This document shows, in pieces, positions 61,579-64,000 of a DNA stretch of 64,000 nucleotides. The notes below the pieces were generated by a model. The model did not search any database. It saw nothing but the letters and a program-made list of their open reading frames with translations, and was not told where the DNA came from. Position 1 is the stretch's first letter. Each line of letters begins with the position of its first letter. A program made the position numbers and the translations under genes. This DNA comes from Planctomycetota bacterium. Lineage in GTDB: Bacteria; Planctomycetota; UBA1135. The stretch is taken from assembly GCA_002705055.1 (NCBI GenBank), contig PAHY01000016.1, forward strand, positions 61,703 through 125,702, read 5' to 3'.

Positions 61579-63816
61579 ATGCTCGCCACCCTGTTTCTTT
61601 CCGCTCTCGCGGCGCCGGCTGCCCAGGCCGATGGCGTCGTCCTTCAGGCCAAGGTCGATCCCGGCGCCAACTGCAACGACATCTGGGGCTACGTCGCGCC
61701 GAACGGCGATGAGTATGCCCTGGTCGGGCTCACCTCGGGCCTCGCGGTTTACAACTGCGTCGATCCGCAGAACCCGTATCAGACCGGGTTCATTCCGGGG
61801 CCCGGCTCGCTGTGGCGCGACGTCAAGGCCTGGGATCAGTACGCCTACGTGGTCACCGAGGGCGGCGGCGGCATTCAGATCATCGATCTGACCGATCCGG
61901 AGAACCCCTTCCTGCTGAAGACCTGGAAGCCGAACGACTTCACCAACGCGCACAACATTGCGGTCGATGAAGACACGGGCATGCTCTACGTCTGCGGCAC
62001 CAACCGCGGCATGCGTTTCTACGACGCAAGCGCCAGCCCCACCTCGCCGCCGTACGTCGGGACGTACAACAATGAATACGTGCACGATCTGCACGTGCAG
62101 GATGGCTGGGCGCACCTCGCCGAGATCTACGACGGGCGCTATCGGATCGTCGATGTCAGCAATCTGCCGAACACGCCGATTCGTGACCGCATCACCACGC
62201 CGGGCGTGTTCACGCACAACACCTGGGCGAACGAGACAAACACGCTGTGCATGACCACCGACGAGGTCAACGGCGGCCGGGTCGCGCTGTATGACATCAG
62301 CAACAAGACGAACATCCAGTACCGCGACGACTGGACTCCGAACACCAACACGATCCCGCACAACGCGTACATCATCGGCGACCTGGCTTACATCAGCTGG
62401 TACACCGAGGGCCTGATCGTGCTCGACATCAGCAACCCGAGCAACATCAAGAAGTACGCCAGCTATGACACCTCGGCCTACGGGCCGGGCGCGGGCTACC
62501 ACGGCGCGTGGGGCTGCTATCCCTTCCAGCCTTCGGGGAACATTTACATCTCCGACATGGAAGAGGGCTTCTACATCCTGAAGGTGGAAGGCACGGCGAT
62601 CAATCTTGAGCACGCCGAGCTGGGCAACACGCAGGATGAAGCGGGGCCCTACCCGGTCTCGATTACCGCGAGTCCGAACTTCGCCAACTCGAGCGTGACC
62701 GGCGTGGATCTTTGGTACCGCGTCGATCAGGGCTCGTGGCAGCAGCTCGCGCTCAGCCAGGTTGGCGCGACCGACGAATGGGTGGGCGGGATCCCCGGTC
62801 AGCCTTCGGCGTCGGTGGTCGAGTACTACTTCAACGCGACCGAGTCGGGTGGCCGCAACTCGTGGCTGCCGAATGGCACTGCGCCGGGTTCGCTGAGCCA
62901 TAGCTTCTACGTGGGTGTGCCGCAGCGCCTGTACTTCAACGACTTTGAAGGCAGCGGTGACGAAGGCTGGACCCACGGCTCAACTGCCGGCGTGGACGAC
63001 TTTGAGCGCGGCGCGCCGCAGGGCAAGGCCGGCAACGGCACGCGTCACGAGTCGACCCGCTGGTACGACCCCGACGTGGCCTACTCCGGCTCCAAGATCT
63101 GGGGCAACGACCTGGGCAACGGCGTCAACGACGACGGCGCCTACAACGAGAACGCCTCGATGTGGCTGCAGTCGCCGCCGATCGACTGCTCGAACTCGGC
63201 GAACACCACTCTGGTCTTCCGTCGCTGGGCTTCCTTCGAGGGCGGCGGCTTCGATGAAGCGCGCATTGTCGTGAACGGCAACCAGGTCTGGGTTTCGCCG
63301 CAGTTCAGCGGTGAAGTCCTGCACATCACCGACCGCACCTGGACGCAGTTCGTCGTCGACATCTCCGACTACGCCGACGGTGTCGCGAACACGACCATTC
63401 GCTTCGAGCTCGACAGCGATTCCGCCTTCCACATGGGCGGCTGGGGCATCGACGACGTCGAAGTCGTGGCCCTCGAAGCCGGCGAACCGACGGACACGAT
63501 CACTCTGACCGGCCCTGGCACGGCTGCCGCCGGAAGCCAGGTGAGCTACCAGATCAGCACCGCCCCGGCGAATCGCCCCTACTACCTAGCCTACAGCCTC
63601 AACCTGAACGGCTCCCTCGTCCTCGGCCATTCGCTGGACATCGGGCAGCCCTACACGGTGGTGGATCAGGGGACGACGGATGCGGCAGGTACGGCGACCG
63701 TGACACGCACCCTTCCGGCAGGTGCTGCGGGGGCGACGGTGTACCTGGAGGCGGTGGGTGTGACGCCGCAGGGGGAGTTGCGTGACTCGCCTCCTCTTAC
63801 GCTGTCCATCCAGTGA
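61579..63816 (+). CDS. Secreted LVIVD-repeat (choice-of-anchor B type) protein with C-terminal module
   Basis: A 745-residue protein. ATG 61579 gives a short signal peptide (LFLSALAAPAAQAD). Residues about 25-345 are LVIVD beta-propeller-like repeats (GGIQIIDLTDPENPF, YRIVDVSNLPNTP, VALYDISNKTN, LIVLDISNPSN), as in choice-of-anchor B proteins. An Ig-like stretch follows, then a MAM/jelly-roll-like region (about 450-640: YFNDFEGSGDEGWTHG ... FHMGGWGIDDVEVV). The last 100 residues (ITLTGPGTAAAGSQVSY ... GATVYLEAVG) match the subtilase C-terminal module. It probably sits on or outside the cell surface. Ligand unknown. Confidence 0.9.
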   Translation: MLATLFLSALAAPAAQADGVVLQAKVDPGANCNDIWGYVAPNGDEYALVGLTSGLAVYNCVDPQNPYQTGFIPGPGSLWRDVKAWDQYAYVVTEGGGGIQIIDLTDPENPFLLKTWKPNDFTNAHNIAVDEDTGMLYVCGTNRGMRFYDASASPTSPPYVGTYNNEYVHDLHVQDGWAHLAEIYDGRYRIVDVSNLPNTPIRDRITTPGVFTHNTWANETNTLCMTTDEVNGGRVALYDISNKTNIQYRDDWTPNTNTIPHNAYIIGDLAYISWYTEGLIVLDISNPSNIKKYASYDTSAYGPGAGYHGAWGCYPFQPSGNIYISDMEEGFYILKVEGTAINLEHAELGNTQDEAGPYPVSITASPNFANSSVTGVDLWYRVDQGSWQQLALSQVGATDEWVGGIPGQPSASVVEYYFNATESGGRNSWLPNGTAPGSLSHSFYVGVPQRLYFNDFEGSGDEGWTHGSTAGVDDFERGAPQGKAGNGTRHESTRWYDPDVAYSGSKIWGNDLGNGVNDDGAYNENASMWLQSPPIDCSNSANTTLVFRRWASFEGGGFDEARIVVNGNQVWVSPQFSGEVLHITDRTWTQFVVDISDYADGVANTTIRFELDSDSAFHMGGWGIDDVEVVALEAGEPTDTITLTGPGTAAAGSQVSYQISTAPANRPYYLAYSLNLNGSLVLGHSLDIGQPYTVVDQGTTDAAGTATVTRTLPAGAAGATVYLEAVGVTPQGELRDSPPLTLSIQ

Positions 63817-63876
63817 GTCTGACCCCCATGAGTGGGCTCGATTCTCGGGTCGACCGGTAACTTTCGACCTCGCAAA

Positions 63877-63917
63877 GCGTCCTCTAGGTGAACCCACCTG
63901 GAGGACGCCTCTTGTTT
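63877..63917 (+). terminator. Terminator-like hairpin after the LVIVD gene
   Basis: GCGTCCTCTAGGTG / CACCTGGAGGACGC (14-bp stem, one G-U pair, loop AACC) followed by CTCTTGTTT. It is 60 nt past the stop and ends 3 nt before a possible new start, so it could instead belong to a mobile-element end. Confidence 0.7.
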
Positions 63918-64000
63918 CACCCACCCTTCTGCCCGCGCTTCGGCTGCCCCTCTGCCGAGCGGGATCTCGCCTTCCGTTATCGCCGCTCCGGCTCCTATCA
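63912..64000 (+). CDS. Possible N-terminal fragment of a zinc-ribbon transposase-like protein
   Basis: From TTG 63912 an open frame of 29 codons runs off the window. It has a CPRFGCP zinc-ribbon knuckle (Cys7, Cys12) followed by RYRRSGSY, a pattern like IS1/IS1595-type transposase N termini (C-P-x3-C-P ... R-x-G-x-Y). The second Cys pair would lie beyond the edge, so the call is tentative. Confidence 0.35.
   Translation, partial: MFHPPFCPRFGCPSAERDLAFRYRRSGSY

Overview
The window is a GC-rich bacterial chromosome segment. Its gene style fits the Planctomycetota, probably a Poly30/Saltatorellus/Engelhardtia-like lineage; this rests on remembered protein style, not a search. The supporting signs are an ECF sigma factor coupled to a Ser/Thr kinase with a SUMF1-type tail, several sulfatases, Tat-exported Gfo/Idh/MocA and TIM-barrel proteins, carboxypeptidase-regulatory-like exported proteins, and large secreted proteins sharing one C-terminal module.

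Layout: 1-6.3 kb is the replication-origin neighbourhood: the end of a cysteine desulfurase gene, dnaA, a 371-nt dnaA-dnaN intergenic region with two near-consensus DnaA boxes (candidate oriC), dnaN, a DUF721/DciA-like gene and gyrB. 6.3-14.5 kb holds two lipoproteins (one a HExxH metallopeptidase), feoAB, rpiA, a small HD hydrolase, prfB with an intact programmed +1 frameshift, and purH. 14.5-21.6 kb has an exported repeat protein of unusual composition, a three-gene operon (sugar isomerase-like, SUMF1-like lipoprotein, Gfo/Idh oxidoreductase) and a secreted subtilase. 21.7-25.2 kb is an operon of two membrane proteins, a Cas4/AddB-like Fe-S nuclease and an MscS channel.

25.2-32.8 kb (minus strand) is the most unusual locus: thioredoxin-NHL protein, ZIP metal transporter, an SO_0444/ArsP-type permease fused to an HflK-like SPFH domain, stand-alone HflC and HflK homologues, and a double-DM13 secreted protein. 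32.9-36.3 kb has a membrane protein, a glycosyltransferase and a sulfatase. 36.3-42.5 kb (minus) is a tight operon of beta-barrel lipoprotein, large glycosidase-like protein, beta-barrel lipoprotein and sulfatase, a candidate sulfated-glycan locus. 42.7-47.2 kb carries a dihaem cytochrome c peroxidase, an abundant-looking DUF4397 protein, an SGNH hydrolase and a beta-barrel gene cut from its signal peptide by two in-frame stops.

47.2-56.4 kb contains a second exported repeat protein and a tight operon of cyclic-nucleotide-binding-like/PhcB-like methyltransferase, ECF sigma factor, Ser/Thr kinase, animal-type haem peroxidase and lipoprotein, which could be a lipid-signal module. 56.5-61.5 kb has a HADH-enoyl-CoA hydratase fusion, divergent from an ABC ATPase / His-rich FtsX permease / DUF3299 operon resembling Zur-regulated zinc loci. 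61.6-63.8 kb is a secreted LVIVD-repeat protein. The right edge may enter a transposase-like zinc-ribbon gene.

Many genes are joined by 1-4 nt stop/start overlaps (ATGA, GTGA, TTGA, TGATG), so translational coupling is common. GTG and TTG starts are frequent and Shine-Dalgarno sequences are often weak, which leaves several starts uncertain. No rRNA, tRNA or CRISPR array was seen. Apart from the origin region, no stretch over 300 nt lacks a gene.
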